Source of the DNA: Pirellulaceae bacterium
GTDB lineage: Bacteria > Planctomycetota > Planctomycetia > Pirellulales > Pirellulaceae
Assembly: GCA_023382975.1 (NCBI GenBank)
Contig: JAHDXO010000007.1
Location: 132,170-196,169, forward strand
Direction: 5' to 3'
Length of the DNA stretch: 64,000 nucleotides
A model generated the notes under the pieces. That model worked only from the letters and a program-made list of their open reading frames with translations, had not been told where the DNA came from and searched no databases. A program made the position numbers and the translations under genes. Shown here piece after piece: positions 27,421-37,174 of the stretch. Position 1 is the first letter of the stretch. Every line of letters starts with the position of its first letter.

Positions 27421-28275
27421 TCAGGTTGAAGTGGCTTCCAAAAACGATCGGATCGCTTCGTTGACAACCGCGGGGTTCTCCAGCGGAGCCATGTGGCCGG
27501 CGTCGGGGACTTCAACGAAGCGTGCGGCGGGAATGCGAGCAGCGATGTTGCGCATTTCATCGACGGTGGAGATCGCATCGTATTGGCCGCAAACGACCAG
27601 CGTCGGAACGTCGATGTCCGGCAGCAGGCCGGTGACGTCCGCACGCTGAGCCATACCGCGCAGGGCTGCTGCGATTCCGACGGGCGACGTGTTCAGGATG
27701 GTCTGGCGAGTGGCCTCGATGATTTCGGCGCGATGTTCTCGAGCGTCTTTCGACAGAGCGACCGGCACCGAATCATGGATGTTCGGCGCCAGTCCTGTTT
27801 TCGGAGCGAACAACTTCTCGATCATCCCGTCGGCCAAGAACCCGGGGCCTTCGTTCAGCACCCGTTCGGCCGAATCGCGCCGGACTTGCGCTGTCTCGGG
27901 CGCGTCGGCCGCGGCGCGAGTGTCGCACAGGATCAGCTTTGCGAGCCGCGACCGGTGTCGCCGCCAGAATTGCCAAGCGACATAGCCGCCCATCGACAGA
28001 CCGCACAGTGCAACCCGCTCGACGATCCCAAGTGCATCCAGCAATTCCGCCAGATCGTCCGCCAACCGTTCCATCGTGACGGTCCCTGCGGATACGCCGC
28101 TGGTCCCGAACCCACGCAGATCCGGAGCGATCACCCGGCAGACGTCCGCTAGCGCGTCGACCTGCCCCGACCACATCGTGTGGTCCAGCGGAAAGCCATG
28201 CACCAGCAGCAGCGGCGTTCCGCAGCCCTGATCCAATACGTTCAATTCCACTTCAGCCAGCGGTACGCGAACCAT
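27421..28275 (-). CDS. Alpha/beta-fold hydrolase (3-oxoadipate enol-lactonase-like)
   Basis: A 284-residue cytoplasmic hydrolase. The oxyanion region is LLLVHGFPLDHTMW, a conserved DLRGFGTSG strand follows, the nucleophile lies in LCGLSMGGYVAW, and the histidine is in VPDAGHMAPLENP. The pattern resembles 3-oxoadipate enol-lactone hydrolase and related esterases, but no catechol-pathway genes are nearby. The ATG at 28275 was preferred over a GTG six bases upstream. Its first 23 bases overlap the end of the ABC-transporter gene, which suggests translational coupling. Confidence 0.83.
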   Translation of the reverse strand: MVRVPLAEVELNVLDQGCGTPLLLVHGFPLDHTMWSGQVDALADVCRVIAPDLRGFGTSGVSAGTVTMERLADDLAELLDALGIVERVALCGLSMGGYVAWQFWRRHRSRLAKLILCDTRAAADAPETAQVRRDSAERVLNEGPGFLADGMIEKLFAPKTGLAPNIHDSVPVALSKDAREHRAEIIEATRQTILNTSPVGIAAALRGMAQRADVTGLLPDIDVPTLVVCGQYDAISTVDEMRNIAARIPAARFVEVPDAGHMAPLENPAVVNEAIRSFLEATST

Positions 28276-30082
28276 CTTCACTTCCCGTAAACGGATTGAA
28301 CCAGAGATAATTGAGGTGGCGGTACAGCGCGTCCTGCTTGAGCAGTTCCGTGTGTTCGCCCTGGGAATGCAACCGGCCTTGGTGGAACACCATGACTTGG
28401 CTGGCGGTTCGCAAGGTGCTCAGACGCGAGGCGATCACAATGCTGGTTCGCCCGTCTGTGGCGGCGGCCATCGCCAAGTCCAACTGATGCCGGGCGTCGT
28501 CGTCGCGCGGCTCGTGCGGTTCTTCGATGACGATCACCGACGGTTCGGCGGCCAGGGCCCGCGCCAGTCCGAGTCGAAAGGCGATCTCCGGTCCCGGATT
28601 GCGCCCCAAAGGGCCGATCGTGGTGTGGAAACCGTGCGAAGACTGCTGGATGAAATCGAGCACTCGGCAACTGGCCGCCACTTGCTCCAGGCGGTCCAAC
28701 ATGATCCCCGGCCGGCCGCAGCGGAGGTTGTCGGCGATCGTCCCCGTCAGCATTTGGCCGTACCGCGGAACAAAGGCGAACTGCCGGCGAACGCTGGCCA
28801 GCGAGAACTCGCGCAGATCGACCTCGTCCAGCAGGACGCGCCCGCTGTCGGGGTCGCAGTGGCGAAGCAATAGATCCGTCAACAGCAGCAGCGTCTCGGT
28901 GCGTTCCGCGACCCAAGCCACCCGCGCACCTGCCGGGATGTCCAGGGTGATCGCGTCCAGCCCCGCGCCGGCATCGCGCGCGGCCGAGACATCTTCGAAT
29001 CGGATCGAGCGAGTTGGGCGTTCCAGTTCGCGCGAGACGCCGTCCGGGCCGATTGCGGGAGTCTGGTCCAGAAAGTCGAGAATCTCTGCCGCCGCCTGCT
29101 CGCCCTGGCCGGACTCGGACCAAATCTGCCGCAGTCGCCGCGCCGGAATGTAACCGCGTGCGTAAATCAGCGACAGGAGCAGAACCCGCGTCATGTTGGC
29201 GTCGGACGAAAGCCCCACAACCAACGCCAGCAGGCCCGCGCACAACGAAACCAGCAGCACCAGCGCCGGGATGCGGGTGGCTTCCCAAAACGCGGCTTGC
29301 TGCAATGGTTGACGGAATCGCTGCGCATGTTCCTCGAATTCCGCCCGCAATTCCGTCTCCGGACTGCACGTCGAAACCGTCACTTCCGTCTGCATCCGAT
29401 CCTGCAGGACTTCCCGGCGGTGTTCCGCCAGTTCTTGGCACGCGGCGACGTGCCGGTCTAGCCAACCGCGGTACAGCCGGTGCGTCCAGACGGCGAAGAC
29501 TACCAGCAGCAAGGCATAGAGGGCCAGAAAAAAGTCCATCGCCAAGCCAACGGCCAACAGCAGGGGCAACAGCACGACCGTGCGCGGCGCGATCCTCCAG
29601 CGAGCAGCAACCTCGCGGCGCACTTGGTCGCAGGCTTCCGTCAACAACTCGCCCGCTTTGCTTGACGGCATGTCGCGCGCCGTGCGCATGCCCAGCCGCA
29701 CAGCGTGCTTGCCCACCACGGTCTGCAGTCGGGCCATCACCCGCAGTCCCGCTGACTCGGCAAATCGGTGCAGCACCAGCAGCAACGCCGCTTCGAGCAG
29801 CCCGAGCAGGAAAAACAGCGCGATCAGCGTCAGCAAACTCGTGTCGTACGTGGCCAGCCAAGGCCAATCGGCCAACGAACGCACCGACCAGCTTTCGGTC
29901 AATTGACTGAGCGTCGCTTCCGACGGATCGTCGCGTTTCAAGAGCAGGTCGAAAATCAAACCCACCACAATCACCAGCGCTGTCGTGGATACGGCCGACA
30001 CGGCTCCCAACGCACAGGTCGCCCATTGGCCGCCGCTCGAGCCAGCGAGACGAACCGCGCGGCGAACTGCAGACTCACTCAT
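28253..30082 (-). CDS. ABC exporter-type protein with degenerate ATPase motifs
   Basis: A 609-residue protein with the layout of an ABC exporter half-transporter: six hydrophobic segments in residues about 20-310, then a nucleotide-binding-type domain. Every key ATPase motif is altered. Walker A reads AERTETLL (392-399), with Leu at the lysine position. The Q-loop glutamine is R440. The signature LSGGQ is PGPEI (496-500). Walker B ends IEE instead of LDE (E520/E521). The H-loop histidine is S552 (VIASRLST). The fold around these sites (LGLARAL, GRTSIVIASRLSTL) is still clear. It is probably an inactive half that needs an active partner, or a non-ATPase membrane protein. GAAGGAAGG precedes the ATG. 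Confidence 0.8.
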   Translation of the reverse strand: MSESAVRRAVRLAGSSGGQWATCALGAVSAVSTTALVIVVGLIFDLLLKRDDPSEATLSQLTESWSVRSLADWPWLATYDTSLLTLIALFFLLGLLEAALLLVLHRFAESAGLRVMARLQTVVGKHAVRLGMRTARDMPSSKAGELLTEACDQVRREVAARWRIAPRTVVLLPLLLAVGLAMDFFLALYALLLVVFAVWTHRLYRGWLDRHVAACQELAEHRREVLQDRMQTEVTVSTCSPETELRAEFEEHAQRFRQPLQQAAFWEATRIPALVLLVSLCAGLLALVVGLSSDANMTRVLLLSLIYARGYIPARRLRQIWSESGQGEQAAAEILDFLDQTPAIGPDGVSRELERPTRSIRFEDVSAARDAGAGLDAITLDIPAGARVAWVAERTETLLLLTDLLLRHCDPDSGRVLLDEVDLREFSLASVRRQFAFVPRYGQMLTGTIADNLRCGRPGIMLDRLEQVAASCRVLDFIQQSSHGFHTTIGPLGRNPGPEIAFRLGLARALAAEPSVIVIEEPHEPRDDDARHQLDLAMAAATDGRTSIVIASRLSTLRTASQVMVFHQGRLHSQGEHTELLKQDALYRHLNYLWFNPFTGSEDGSRTAG

Positions 30083-30104
30083 GGCGTCTCGCCTTCCTTC
30101 TGAC

Positions 30105-30161
30105 GCGGCCTCGCTTCGCTCGGCCGCACCCCACTCGTTTCGCGGCAAGCCGAAGGCGTCT
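30105..30161. repeat. Hairpin plus shared intergenic repeat fragment
   Basis: GCGGCC at 30105-30110 pairs with GGCCGC at 30122-30127, forming a small hairpin upstream of the ABC gene. Just beyond it, CAAGCCGAAGGCGTCT (about 30146-30161) is identical to a stretch at 60570-60585 inside the flagellar operon. The shared 16 bases suggest a dispersed intergenic repeat. Confidence 0.45.
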
Positions 30162-30209
30162 GCGTCCTCACGTGGCTACCGACTCGCGCAGGCGCCAGCA
30201 GGAACGAAA

Positions 30210-31859
30210 TCAAGCCAAATCACGGTCCTCGAACAGCACCAAGGCCAACAGCATGGCGATCAAGGTATAGATCACGCAGTAGACCAAGGCGACGAACAGA
30301 TAGACGAAGGGCACCGGCAACCCGGCCGCCACCGCCGCTTGAATGTCGAAGTGATCCAAATTGGGAAAGACCGTCGCGACGAACTGGCCAAAAAACTGGA
30401 CAGGAACAAACTGCCCGATCGACGACTTGACAATCAAGGGCGTCAAGTGTCCCAGCAGATAGATCCCCAAGCACAGGATGAAATTGGCCAGCAGCGGCAA
30501 GCGTGTGGAAATCGCCACGCTGATCGCCCCCATCACAACCGTTTCCATGAACATCAATGCCAAGCCCGGCATCGTGTAAACCATCTCCAGATGGCACAAC
30601 TGCCAAGTCAAGTCCTGCGTCGCGGCTTCGCGCGACTCGTGAATCGGCTTGTATGCCACCACGATCAACAGCATCAAACCCAGGAAGACGAACAACACCG
30701 CCAGCGTCCAGACGATGCCCAGGAACTTGCCGAGAACGAACGACCGCCGACCGATCGGCTTGGACAGAACGGTCAAGGCCGTCTTGCCCTCGATCTCGTC
30801 CGCCACGGAATTGCTGGCTGCCCAAACAGCCAAAATAATGCCCAGGATGCGGATCAGCACCAATCCCGCGTCTTTCAGCATCTTGATGTCTTCACCGAAC
30901 GTGTTGTACGGAATCCAGATGAACATCCACAAGGCGAACAGCCCCAACAGCAGCAGGATGCCAAACAATGGCTGGGCCACCTCCGACTTGTAGGCCGCCA
31001 ACGCGATTGCCGACATCCGCGGTGCCACGGCACGCTGCCAGATGTAAAGCAAGAACACCACAGCGATCATCAACGCCACGATCGGAATAAGCGCGACTTC
31101 GGGATCCGGCGGCGCCGTGACCGTCGTCAAAGTCAGTTTGGCCACATCGCTGCCGAGATTGCGGATATGAAATTCCGTGACGTCGGCGTCCACCAAGGGG
31201 CTGACTGTCTGAACGCCCTTGTGCCAAACCGCCGGTTCCCCAGCATTCACCTCTAAGGACGCGCCCGGCTTGACATCGAGGAACGGACGGGTGGCCACCG
31301 ACAGACGCTGGTCGCTGGCGAACGTCAACGAACGGACTTCCGCGACTTTCAGCGACACGGGGATTTGCGAAGCTTTCAGGTCGCTGAACGAATCGTTGGG
31401 GTCTTCCGGCTCGGAAACGGGGATCTCGAACTCCAGGGTCGCTGTACCGACGCTCGGCAGCCGAGTCAGCGAAGACAATAGCTGCAACGGCTCTTCCACA
31501 AAGATCGCTCCGAAAATGCCGAATGCTGCCAGCGACACCGTCGTAAGAAAGATGGGCCACAACGCGCCTTCGCGGACAGCGGCAGGGATCTCCGTCACCG
31601 TCCTGTGCGAAAAGGGCACCAACAACGGGCGCAAAATCCACTGGGTGAAGAGTGCTCCCGAATCCTCGGCCCGCGCGTCCTGGATGGCGTTGGCGGAACG
31701 ACCGATCACAGGAAGACGAGCGACGACCAGGGCAAAGCACCACAGCAGGAGCAACAGGGCCAAGCCGAAAATCGCGCCGACGCCCAACAGCCACACGGGA
31801 GTCAGCCACATGCTCACCCAGTTGTCGACCGCGCCAAACAAGACCAGGGAACTCATCAT
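30210..31859 (-). CDS. ABC-2 type transport permease
   Basis: A 549-residue membrane protein. Two hydrophobic segments lie near residues 20-45 and 105-125, then comes a periplasmic-type beta-rich insert of about 140 residues (130-265). A six-helix ABC-2 permease core follows, with the typical DEIEGKTALTVLSKPIGRRSFVLGK loop. Such proteins normally pair with a separate ATP-binding protein, but no ATPase gene adjoins it; the neighbouring ABC exporter gene is itself ATPase-degenerate. The start is ATG at 31859, with a second ATG at 31856. The substrate is unknown. Confidence 0.78.
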   Translation of the reverse strand: MMSSLVLFGAVDNWVSMWLTPVWLLGVGAIFGLALLLLLWCFALVVARLPVIGRSANAIQDARAEDSGALFTQWILRPLLVPFSHRTVTEIPAAVREGALWPIFLTTVSLAAFGIFGAIFVEEPLQLLSSLTRLPSVGTATLEFEIPVSEPEDPNDSFSDLKASQIPVSLKVAEVRSLTFASDQRLSVATRPFLDVKPGASLEVNAGEPAVWHKGVQTVSPLVDADVTEFHIRNLGSDVAKLTLTTVTAPPDPEVALIPIVALMIAVVFLLYIWQRAVAPRMSAIALAAYKSEVAQPLFGILLLLGLFALWMFIWIPYNTFGEDIKMLKDAGLVLIRILGIILAVWAASNSVADEIEGKTALTVLSKPIGRRSFVLGKFLGIVWTLAVLFVFLGLMLLIVVAYKPIHESREAATQDLTWQLCHLEMVYTMPGLALMFMETVVMGAISVAISTRLPLLANFILCLGIYLLGHLTPLIVKSSIGQFVPVQFFGQFVATVFPNLDHFDIQAAVAAGLPVPFVYLFVALVYCVIYTLIAMLLALVLFEDRDLA

Positions 31860-32087
31860 GTCGATATTACCGTGATTGATTAAGCCGAAGGAATGGTATT
31901 ACGTCGCTTGTACGGTCGAGGCAGTATCGCAGTTCGCCCAAAATCCCGATCGCAGCCAGTTTTTCGCGCCACCCACGGCGAACTCAGTGGTCCGCAAAGT
32001 CTAGACGATACAAGACCGCGGCGTCTCGAAACACAACATCCCCGTCCGTCCTTGTTCTCAAGATGAACGGTGGATTTGTCCCGAGTC

Positions 32088-32372
32088 CTAAAACCGCACT
32101 TCGAACCCCCCAAATTCTCCCGTCGCATCAACTTCGCGAATGTCCGTTTTGCGGATATAGGCATCCATTGTTCGCGACAGGTCGTCGAGGAACGCTCGAA
32201 CTTCGGTCGGCAGCCCTTCGACCACCACCTGAACCCGCCGATCTGGCAGGTTGCGAACAAACCCAGTCACGTCGTAACGGCTCGCAACATGCTGCGCCGA
32301 ATACCGAAATCCAACTCCCTGGACATTGCCCGAGTAAAAAACTTCGCGTCGTTGTAACGGAGAAGATTTCAC
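32088..32372 (-). CDS. Acylphosphatase
   Basis: A 94-residue enzyme that hydrolyses carboxyl-phosphate bonds of acyl phosphates. The signature GNVQGVGFRYSAQHVA holds the phosphate-binding R23, and GFVRNLPDRRVQVVVEG holds the catalytic N41. Both residue positions match those of characterised acylphosphatases. The length is typical (90-100). It stands alone on the minus strand, with 228 bases separating it from the ABC-2 permease downstream and 196 bases from the divergent gene upstream. Confidence is high because both signatures are complete. Confidence 0.93.
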   Translation of the reverse strand: MKSSPLQRREVFYSGNVQGVGFRYSAQHVASRYDVTGFVRNLPDRRVQVVVEGLPTEVRAFLDDLSRTMDAYIRKTDIREVDATGEFGGFEVRF

Positions 32373-32568
32373 GGATCGACTCGTCGAGGTTGACCGAACT
32401 TGCTCAGTATAGATTCCGAGCAGTCGAGATGCCAGAGCCGCTGTCCAGTCTTCCCAGACCCCGCAATTCGTCTTGTTGCAGTCGCCCGCTTCGAGTACAA
32501 GCCACCGTCGGTTCTAGACCGTCGGATGACACTGCGAACGGTGGATGCACACCCGTCTGGAGAATCCA

Positions 32569-32907
32569 ATGTCCCTTCGAATTGGCTGCTTGTGTATTCT
32601 GACCTCTCTTCTAAGTATCTTGGTCGTATCTCCGGCCGCTGCTCAAACCGCGGGGGGAGCTGTGAGCGATGGGTCAGGCATTGAGGTTGCCGGCCTGAAG
32701 GACCAATTGACAGCCGGGTTGAGAGCCCGACTTCCCAGTGAATTCACCTTCATCGAAATCGTGATCGAGAAAGTCGAAGCCGACGAGTTGCCGCTGGACT
32801 TGGTGATGAGCACGTTTCTCTGGGCGCGCCGCAAGCTTCCGTATCCGTTTCCCTATTTCGAGCATGCGCTGCGCATGCGGGCCAAGAGCAAGGGCATACC
32901 GCTCTGA
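32569..32907 (+). CDS. Small exported protein of unknown function
   Basis: A 112-residue protein with a clear signal peptide (MSLRIGCLCILTSLLSILVVSPAAAQ). The mature part is about 85 residues, with a mixed helix pattern and the sequence LVMSTFLWARRKLPYPFPYFEHALRMRA near the end. GGAGA lies about eight bases before the ATG at 32569, which was preferred to an ATG 24 bases upstream. I do not recognise a family. It precedes the large beta-propeller gene by 139 bases on the same strand. Confidence 0.6.
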   Translation: MSLRIGCLCILTSLLSILVVSPAAAQTAGGAVSDGSGIEVAGLKDQLTAGLRARLPSEFTFIEIVIEKVEADELPLDLVMSTFLWARRKLPYPFPYFEHALRMRAKSKGIPL

Positions 32908-32993
32908 CACTCCGCAAGTCCGTCCGCGAGGGAGACTGCCGGACGATTTCTTTCACTTCTGCCTACAATTTTCGTTACGCATTCGTCGATTGC

Positions 32994-33002
32994 TGGTATG
33001 AT
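32994..33002 (+). promoter_or_regulatory. Candidate extended -10 element
   Basis: TGG-TATGAT forms an extended -10 motif 45 bases before the ATG of the beta-propeller gene at 33047. There is no good -35 hexamer, which is tolerated with an extended -10. Assigned by eye. Confidence 0.3.
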
Positions 33003-33046
33003 CATTCCGTGGTCGAAACCCCGTTCTTTTTCAAAGGTCGGATGGT

Positions 33047-36000
33047 ATGAAGCGAAGGCACTTTTCACGCCGTGCTTCGTCGAGACGGTGCATCTTCGAA
33101 CAACTGGAATCCCGCGTCGTGTTGGATGCCGGGATTGGTGCGTGGGAAGGTTTGGCGGAACCGGGTGCGACGAACCAGGCCTCCGTGCTGGACGATTCGG
33201 TTGTCGAAGCATCCTCGTCCGCCATCTCTCGCTTCTCATCCGCTGAGGAAATCGAGCGATTTTTGCTCCAGGACGCCGCCAACCGCTACGGGCATCTGTT
33301 CGGTCAGCCTACTTGGGGTTATGGACCATGGAGCGATGCCGTCTACCTGTCCTCGTCGTCTCGAACCACTGAGGTGGTGACCGCGGATTTCTCGGGTACG
33401 AACGTGCAGGTTGCCGGAGTGGACGAGGGCGATCTGATCAAGACGGACGGGCGATATCTGTATGTGGCCCGACAGGACGAATTCAGCGTCGTCGACGTCC
33501 GGACACCCGAATCTCCGAACATGGTTGCCCGTCAATCGATCGATGGCGAGATTCAAGCCCTGTACCTGACGGACCACCGGCTGACCGTCATTTCTCGAAC
33601 CGACGATTTCACGCTTTACGCGCTGATGTGGGACGAGCTGAATCGCTTCGGCGAACCGTGGCAATCGGAACCGACTTTCCAGGTGACAGTGTTCGACGTC
33701 TCATCTCCTGAGACGCCCGCGGTGATCGGCCGCTTCGAACTGGACGGGCAATTCTCCGACTCACGATTGCTCGGCGAGACCATCTATCTCGTATCGCAGT
33801 CCGATTTCTATCTTCCGGCGCCAACGTACTTTTGCAGCGACGTCGAGTGGACTCCGGAAGACGCCCCGGCGAACTGGTCCGTGACGACGGATGCCGTGGA
33901 ACCGGCCGTCATTCGATGGATGCCACTGATCGGCCGCGGGAACTCGTGCGTTTACGAAACCGAGGCCGCTTACTTCGCGCGGATCGAAGGGCAGATCCTG
34001 TCCACGGTGCTGCCCGCGTACACCATGTTCGACGCAGACGACGAGATCGCCGACGGAGGATTGCTGGCGGATGCGGGGTCCATTTTCCGGCCTTACGGGC
34101 GCGAGCACGACCGCTTGCTTTCGGTCACGGCCATCGACCTGACGGGCACCCCGGCCGTCGTCGACGCGGTGGCGGTGCCGGCGGGGTCGGTCGATCGGAT
34201 TTACATGTCGCTGGAGAGCCTGTACGTCGCTGTGCCGACGGCGCTGACGACCGACGATGGCCAGTACCGCAGCGCGGTCGGGTTGGTTCAATTCGCGTTG
34301 CAAGGCGTTGGCGGCGGCATCGAACTGAACGCGCAGGGCGTGGTGGCGGGTTGGTTGCCGAGCGTGTTTGCGATGGACGAGTATGACGGGTACTTCCGCA
34401 TCGTCACGCAGGAAGGCTGGGGGCGGGATGCGTCCACGCATCTGTACGTGTTGGAAGCGGTCGATGGCCAATTGTTGACAGTCGGCGACCTATCGGGACT
34501 AGCGCCGGGGGAACGTCTGCATTCCGTGCGGTTCATGGGCGACCAGGCGTTCGTGGTCACATTCGGACCGATCGGCGGAAATTGGATCGATCCGCTTTGG
34601 ACGATCGACATTTCCAATCCAACGGATCCGCGGGTGATCGGCGAACTGGAGATCCCCGGTTTCTCAGACTATTTGCATTGGACCGCGACAGACCAACTGG
34701 TGGGCTTGGGACGCGACGCGGACATCGAGACCGGGCGTTGGTTGGCGCCGCAGCTATCGTTGTTCGACGTTTCCGAATTCGAGGCACCTCGGTTGAGCGG
34801 TCGGGTGACGTTCGGCGACGCAGACTGGAGTTGGTCGGAAGCTTTCGCGGACCATCACGCGGTCAGCTATTTCCCGGAGAGCGGAGTGCTGGCGATCCCG
34901 ATGACGACCATCGAATCCCGGCCAATGACTCGCAACGGTCAGCGGATGCTCTTCCAAGAGGAACGGCACGATCTGTGGGTGTTCCAAATCAGCGCGAACA
35001 CCAGCGACGAAAAGCCGATCCAGGTGCTGGGTCAGATCGAACACGATTCTCCGGTCCGGCGCAGTGTGCGGATCGGCGCGGCATTGTACTCGGTGTCGCA
35101 CGACGAGATCCAAGTCCATCCGCTCCTCGACCCAGCGACTCGCTTGGCCCGATTGCCGCTGGGCCCGCTCGCGACTTCCGACTATTTCCAAGTCGATGCC
35201 AGTCAAGGCGATCATACACTGGATGTGCTGGCCAACGATCTGCTGAACCGGGACGGATCGGGACAGATTACCGGCGTGAGCGAAACCGAGCAAGGCGGTC
35301 TGGTGTCGATCGCAGGGGACGGGCAGAGCCTGCTCTACACACCGCCCGAGGGCTTCGTCGGCTGGGACCGTTTCACCTATGTCGCGTCGGGGCACGAGGG
35401 CCAGGACAAGGCTTCGGTCGAGATCGAAGTGCTGTCGGCTGACGACAGGCATCCGTCCGACGATGGATGGGAGCAATCGGCCGAATTGGCCGTTGACGAT
35501 CTGGCAAGGCGACTGGGGGTCCAGCCAGTGGACATCGGCATCGAGTCCGTCGAAGACGTCGAGTGGCCGAACGGTTGTCTGGGAAATCCCGATCCGTCGC
35601 TGATGTGCATCCAGGTCATCGTACCCGGCTATCGGCTGATGCTGTCCCACGAAGGTCGAGTCCACGTTTACCACACGGACCGTGAATCGCGAGTGTGGTA
35701 TGCCGGCCCGCAAGACGACAGCGAGCCGATCGTTCGAATTCGGCTGGAAGCGGTGGATGCAGAAGGAAATCCGATCACGCGGATCCAAGCGGGCGAATCG
35801 TTCGTGGTGAACGTCAGCGCCGAAGATCTTCGTCCGGACGCGCAGGGCGTGTTTGCCGTCTACGTCGACGTGCTGTACCAGGACCGATTGCTGCGGGTCG
35901 ATGGCGACATCGAATTCGGCCAGGAGTTCTCCAATGGCCAGCGCGCTCGCGTTGGATCGCCGGGGCTGATCAGCGAGATCGGGGCCTTCGGGGATTTCTC

Positions 36001-36925
36001 GTCCCTGGGCGCAGGCCAGCGCGTCGTCGCCCGTATTCCCGTCCTAGCCGAACGTACGGGACTCGCTTCGCTCGCTGTGGCCATTGCCGACAACTCCAGC
36101 AGCGAAGTTCTGCTGTACGGTGCGAACGAAGCGGTGCCTCAGCGCCGGATCGTGCTGGTGGGAACCGAACTGACCGTCCGACCCGGCTGGCACAATTTCG
36201 ACGAACCGACGGACGTGAACCAGGACGGGTTGACCAGCGCCCAGGATGCTCTGGTGACGATCAACAGCATCAATCGCGACGGAATTCGTCCGCTGGGCCT
36301 CGTACCGGACGACGTCGAGGCCACGCCGGGCGCGGCGCATTATTTCCTGGACGTGAACCGCGACGGCCACCTCTCGCCCTGGGACACCCTGCTGACGGTC
36401 AACGCGCTGAACGCAGCGGCACGGGCGAACAGCGAGGCGATGCGACTGTCCAGCGCGCCGGTAAACGACCCGTTGGGCCGCATCGCCGACGAGCCGCTGG
36501 CCGCTTGGCTGGACTGGCCCGCGCTGATCAAGGAATTGAGCGATCCGCAATGGCAAGCGGCCTTGGATTCCCTGCAGGTTTCCGCAGCCGACGCAGCCCG
36601 ACTGGCACATCGTCTGCTGATCGCAGCCGACGTCCGCGTCCAGGACTTGTTCCAGTCGGGATCATGGTGGTCCGAGTCAGAGACCGAAGCGGTCCGGCAA
36701 ATCTGGCGAGACTACCAGCGGGCTCGCGGCGGAGCGGTGACGATCGATCAAGCCGTCGCCGCGATTCAGGAATTAGGACCGCTGTTGGAGCAACTGGACG
36801 TGGACGCCCTGCTTCCCGGCTTGGCGAAGCACGTGAATCCGTCGGCGACCGACATGGCGATCCGCGACGCCGTTCTCGCTCAATTCGATAATCCAGCCTC
36901 CTGGCTTGCGGTTCTCGGATTCTAG
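33047..36925 (+). CDS. Large secreted beta-propeller / cohesin-like / dockerin protein with LEPR-XLL-like N terminus
   Basis: A 1292-residue extracellular protein. The basic N terminus carries FEQLESRVVLDA (17-28), the planctomycete LEPR-XLL-type export or anchoring motif. A beta-propeller domain (PF09826 type) starts with VQVAGVDEGDLIKTDGRYLY and covers about residues 90-720. A cadherin-like/Big_9 segment follows (LDVLANDLL to GWDRFTYVA, about 725-800). Next is a short domain ending QVIVPGYRLML (about 808-890), then a planctomycete cohesin-like region (about 895-1045). Two dockerin-type calcium loops come last, DVNQDGLTSAQDAL and DVNRDGHLSPWDTL (about 1056-1123), plus a 150-residue helical tail. 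It is probably a cell-surface or matrix protein. Confidence 0.85.
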   Translation: MKRRHFSRRASSRRCIFEQLESRVVLDAGIGAWEGLAEPGATNQASVLDDSVVEASSSAISRFSSAEEIERFLLQDAANRYGHLFGQPTWGYGPWSDAVYLSSSSRTTEVVTADFSGTNVQVAGVDEGDLIKTDGRYLYVARQDEFSVVDVRTPESPNMVARQSIDGEIQALYLTDHRLTVISRTDDFTLYALMWDELNRFGEPWQSEPTFQVTVFDVSSPETPAVIGRFELDGQFSDSRLLGETIYLVSQSDFYLPAPTYFCSDVEWTPEDAPANWSVTTDAVEPAVIRWMPLIGRGNSCVYETEAAYFARIEGQILSTVLPAYTMFDADDEIADGGLLADAGSIFRPYGREHDRLLSVTAIDLTGTPAVVDAVAVPAGSVDRIYMSLESLYVAVPTALTTDDGQYRSAVGLVQFALQGVGGGIELNAQGVVAGWLPSVFAMDEYDGYFRIVTQEGWGRDASTHLYVLEAVDGQLLTVGDLSGLAPGERLHSVRFMGDQAFVVTFGPIGGNWIDPLWTIDISNPTDPRVIGELEIPGFSDYLHWTATDQLVGLGRDADIETGRWLAPQLSLFDVSEFEAPRLSGRVTFGDADWSWSEAFADHHAVSYFPESGVLAIPMTTIESRPMTRNGQRMLFQEERHDLWVFQISANTSDEKPIQVLGQIEHDSPVRRSVRIGAALYSVSHDEIQVHPLLDPATRLARLPLGPLATSDYFQVDASQGDHTLDVLANDLLNRDGSGQITGVSETEQGGLVSIAGDGQSLLYTPPEGFVGWDRFTYVASGHEGQDKASVEIEVLSADDRHPSDDGWEQSAELAVDDLARRLGVQPVDIGIESVEDVEWPNGCLGNPDPSLMCIQVIVPGYRLMLSHEGRVHVYHTDRESRVWYAGPQDDSEPIVRIRLEAVDAEGNPITRIQAGESFVVNVSAEDLRPDAQGVFAVYVDVLYQDRLLRVDGDIEFGQEFSNGQRARVGSPGLISEIGAFGDFSSLGAGQRVVARIPVLAERTGLASLAVAIADNSSSEVLLYGANEAVPQRRIVLVGTELTVRPGWHNFDEPTDVNQDGLTSAQDALVTINSINRDGIRPLGLVPDDVEATPGAAHYFLDVNRDGHLSPWDTLLTVNALNAAARANSEAMRLSSAPVNDPLGRIADEPLAAWLDWPALIKELSDPQWQAALDSLQVSAADAARLAHRLLIAADVRVQDLFQSGSWWSESETEAVRQIWRDYQRARGGAVTIDQAVAAIQELGPLLEQLDVDALLPGLAKHVNPSATDMAIRDAVLAQFDNPASWLAVLGF

Positions 36926-37174
36926 CGGACGCCGAGTAGACGCCATTCACATCGAATTGTCGGAGCAATCGGCTGCCGACGCGAGTCTTGCGGCGCATCC
37001 CGAAATCGTCCACATCGGGAACCGAGAGAATTGCGAATTCTACCGGGCTCGGACGTGTTTTTTTGACGACATGGAACCTATACTCACACAGGTTCATCTG
37101 CGAGGCGGGAGGGATTCCCCCGCGTTGAAAACGATCGAAGCGATTCTAGCGGTCTTGCGGAAAGTCCTTCGCCG

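Noticed and set aside
31880..32260. A 126-codon minus-strand frame overlapping the acylphosphatase
   Set aside because: The acylphosphatase frame has complete catalytic motifs in the same place; this frame is a shadow.
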